NCBI GenBank assembly: GCA_022822665.1
Contig: JAJEAR010000029.1
Location: 108,470-172,469, forward strand
DNA from: Alphaproteobacteria bacterium
GTDB taxonomy: Bacteria > Pseudomonadota > Alphaproteobacteria > Thalassobaculales > Thalassobaculaceae
Direction: 5' to 3'
Length of the DNA: 64,000 bases
The notes under the pieces were generated by a model, which did no database searches, was not told the DNA's origin, and saw only the letters and a program-made list of their open reading frames with translations. Made by a program: the position numbers and the translations under genes. Of this stretch, positions 62,738-64,000 are shown piece after piece; positions within the stretch are counted from its first letter, which is position 1, and every line of letters starts with the position of its first letter.

Positions 62738-63370
62738 TCAGGCTGTGGAGGCCGCGTGACTGTCCATGGCCGCCAGGACCTCGTCAAGCGACCTCCGGGC
62801 ACCGGTCTGCAGGTACTCCATGGCCCGCAACGCATATTCGTGCGCTTCGGGACTCGAACCGGCAACGCAATCCTCGATCACGCGGCAGTAGTAGTCTCCC
62901 TGGTGACCGTCGACGAAGGTGTAGTGCACACAGACGTCCGTCAGCCCGCCCGTGAGCAGCAGGGTATCGACTCGAAGACCGCGCAGGAGGATTTCCAGGT
63001 CGGTCCCGTAGAACGCCGAATACCGGCGCTTCTGGACGAGGTAGTCACCATCGCGAAAGTCGATGACCTCCCGCGCCAGGTCAGTTTCGGGGTTGTCGTC
63101 GAGGCAATGGATGTCCTCGCTGCCGTCGAGTTCGCGGCCGAAATCAACGAGGTCGGCCCGATGGATCTCCTGGATGAAGACGATCGGAATCCCGGTCTCC
63201 CGCGCCCGGTCGATGGCAAGGCGGGCCCGGGAGACCCGCGTGGCGTAGTCCACCATGTGGGGGATAGCGCGGACTTCCTTCTCGACGAAGGCGGACTGCT
63301 GGATATCTATGACGATCAACGCCGGCCGGCCCACGATGAGGCCGCGCTGTGCAGGTGCGGTGTCTGGCAT
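62738..63370 (-). CDS. Isochorismatase-family cysteine hydrolase
   Basis: A 210-residue amidohydrolase of the isochorismatase/nicotinamidase fold. Catalytic triad: Asp in RPALIVIDIQQSAF, Lys in YLVQKRRYSAFYGTDLE and Cys in LLLTGGLTDVCVHYTFVDGH; the TGGLTDVCV loop with a cis-peptide is typical. The start at 63370 gives the usual N-terminus; a longer frame adds 23 residues of no family character. The hydrolases with HRADLVDFGRELDGSEDIHC cleave carbamates, ureas or amides such as N-carbamoyl compounds; the specificity here is unknown. It converges with the acylase gene. Confidence 0.88.
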   Translation of the reverse strand: MPDTAPAQRGLIVGRPALIVIDIQQSAFVEKEVRAIPHMVDYATRVSRARLAIDRARETGIPIVFIQEIHRADLVDFGRELDGSEDIHCLDDNPETDLAREVIDFRDGDYLVQKRRYSAFYGTDLEILLRGLRVDTLLLTGGLTDVCVHYTFVDGHQGDYYCRVIEDCVAGSSPEAHEYALRAMEYLQTGARRSLDEVLAAMDSHAASTA

Positions 63371-64000
63371 GTGAGAATCCCGCTGGCAATCGAAGAGGCG
63401 CATGCGCGGACAGTATGGGCCGAAAAACCCGCTGCGCAACGGACGAGGATCAGGCCGATTGCCTGACAGGACGATGGACAGCGCCGGTTCTGTGCCGGGC
63501 CATGTCCACCGGGCTGCACCACCCTTCGGATACCGGCTGGGATCGTCTTGACATTCACCCGGCGCATGAACTTCCCGAGGAATGGCTCGCCCGGCCTGAC
63601 AGTGACCGCCACCGCAAGAGAAAGTCCCCTGACCAGGAGCAGGTGCCCCGGGCCACGCTCAGGGCCGCCCGCAACGCCCTGAACGGTCGGGGTCGGGGTC
63701 ACAGTCAGTCGCTACCTGCAACATGGGACGACCTTATGGGCGCGCGGTGGAGGGGATCGAGGACCTCCACGATCCGGTGCCCCCTGGAGGACCGCGTGAT
63801 GCGAGCCACGAATTCGATCCGTCCCGTGCCTGCAATCCATGAAATTTCAAAGTGTGGCTGTAACTGCCCAGGTGTGAGTCCGCCGCGGGGTCGGCGGTTG
63901 TGGGATGCTGGCTCGGGAACTGGATCAGGTGGATGCAGTCGGGCTGCGGCTGGGGATTTCAGAGTTGGAGTTTCGGGTTTAGTTGCCTGGGGTCGGGGTG
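63371..64000. other. Terminal region with no recognisable gene
   Basis: From the isochorismatase start to the window edge I find no frame with family sequence. The last 160 bases contain a short frame ending near 63982, too short to call. The next gene probably begins outside the window. Confidence 0.5.

Noticed and set aside
63911..63982. Short frame MLAREL...ELEFRV near the right edge
   Set aside because: Only about 24 residues after a stop, no ribosome site and no recognised family.
1..64000. tRNA, rRNA, CRISPR arrays, integrases, insertion sequences
   Set aside because: None seen on reading both strands; a tRNAscan or CRISPR search was not possible here, so a single tRNA could have been missed.

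Overview
The window is GC-rich, densely coding chromosomal DNA. It most resembles an alphaproteobacterium of the Rhodospirillales type, probably marine and possibly host-associated. The support is gene order and content: hemC-hemD-mitofilin-like-hemY divergent from tsaD-gpsA-EVE, a GapR (DUF2312) gene, CtaA, a three-gene proton-translocating transhydrogenase (pntAA-pntAB-pntB), and the string HDAC-like, xseB, ispA, dxs, tlyA. Choline-sulfatase, a dimethylglycine/sarcosine dehydrogenase-like enzyme and a DddP-like M24 protein fit use of marine osmolytes. The taxonomic placement is inference.

Layout. 0-8.3 kb is an accessory stretch of toxin-antitoxin and defence-type genes: DUF433/DUF5615, an XRE antitoxin with a frameshifted RelE toxin, a SLATT two-TM effector behind a previously hidden 50-residue proline-rich ORF, a CxxC protein, a lone BrnA-like antitoxin, and a tandem DUF7662 protein paired with a PIN toxin. 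Dtd and a PQQ dehydrogenase sit inside it. 8.3-15.8 kb is mostly minus-strand metabolism: threonine dehydratase, a penicillin-acylase family hydrolase, a CoA-transferase, an atypical SDR, heme A synthase and a secreted protein. 16-19 kb is the transhydrogenase operon. 19.2-20.8 kb is a second DUF433/DUF5615 module plus a large inverted repeat containing four GANTC sites. 20.8-30.2 kb holds tetrapyrrole genes facing tsaD, gpsA, EVE, gapR, hisS and a phosphatase. 30.2-32.6 kb encodes a 2-methylfumaryl-CoA isomerase-like protein and a flavin monooxygenase. 32.7-39.2 kb is the isoprenoid string and neighbours.

39.4-43.1 kb is a second accessory stretch: a two-gene overlapping unit whose second product carries a HEPN-type R-x4-H motif, the DddP-like M24 protein, and a RelE/HigB toxin broken by a stop codon and a frameshift beside an intact HigA. 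43.4-49.7 kb carries a periplasmic CpxP-like protein, choline-sulfatase, and a translationally coupled fabI-aroC-sppA unit. 49.9-57.7 kb is a dimethylglycine dehydrogenase-like gene divergent from a complete spermidine/putrescine-type ABC transporter with a PadR-like regulator. 57.9-63.4 kb holds a GH3-family protein, a lipoprotein penicillin acylase and an isochorismatase-family hydrolase.

How the genes work together. Housekeeping blocks supply heme (hemC, hemD, hemY, ctaA), isoprenoid precursors (dxs, ispA), fatty acids and aromatics (fabI, aroC), tRNA quality and modification (dtd, tsaD, hisS) and NADPH (pnt). Catabolic genes point to methylated-amine and sulfate-ester use. The accessory stretches are rich in TA-type pairs. 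In two of them the toxin is mutated while the antitoxin is intact. No tRNA, rRNA, CRISPR array, integrase or transposase was recognised.
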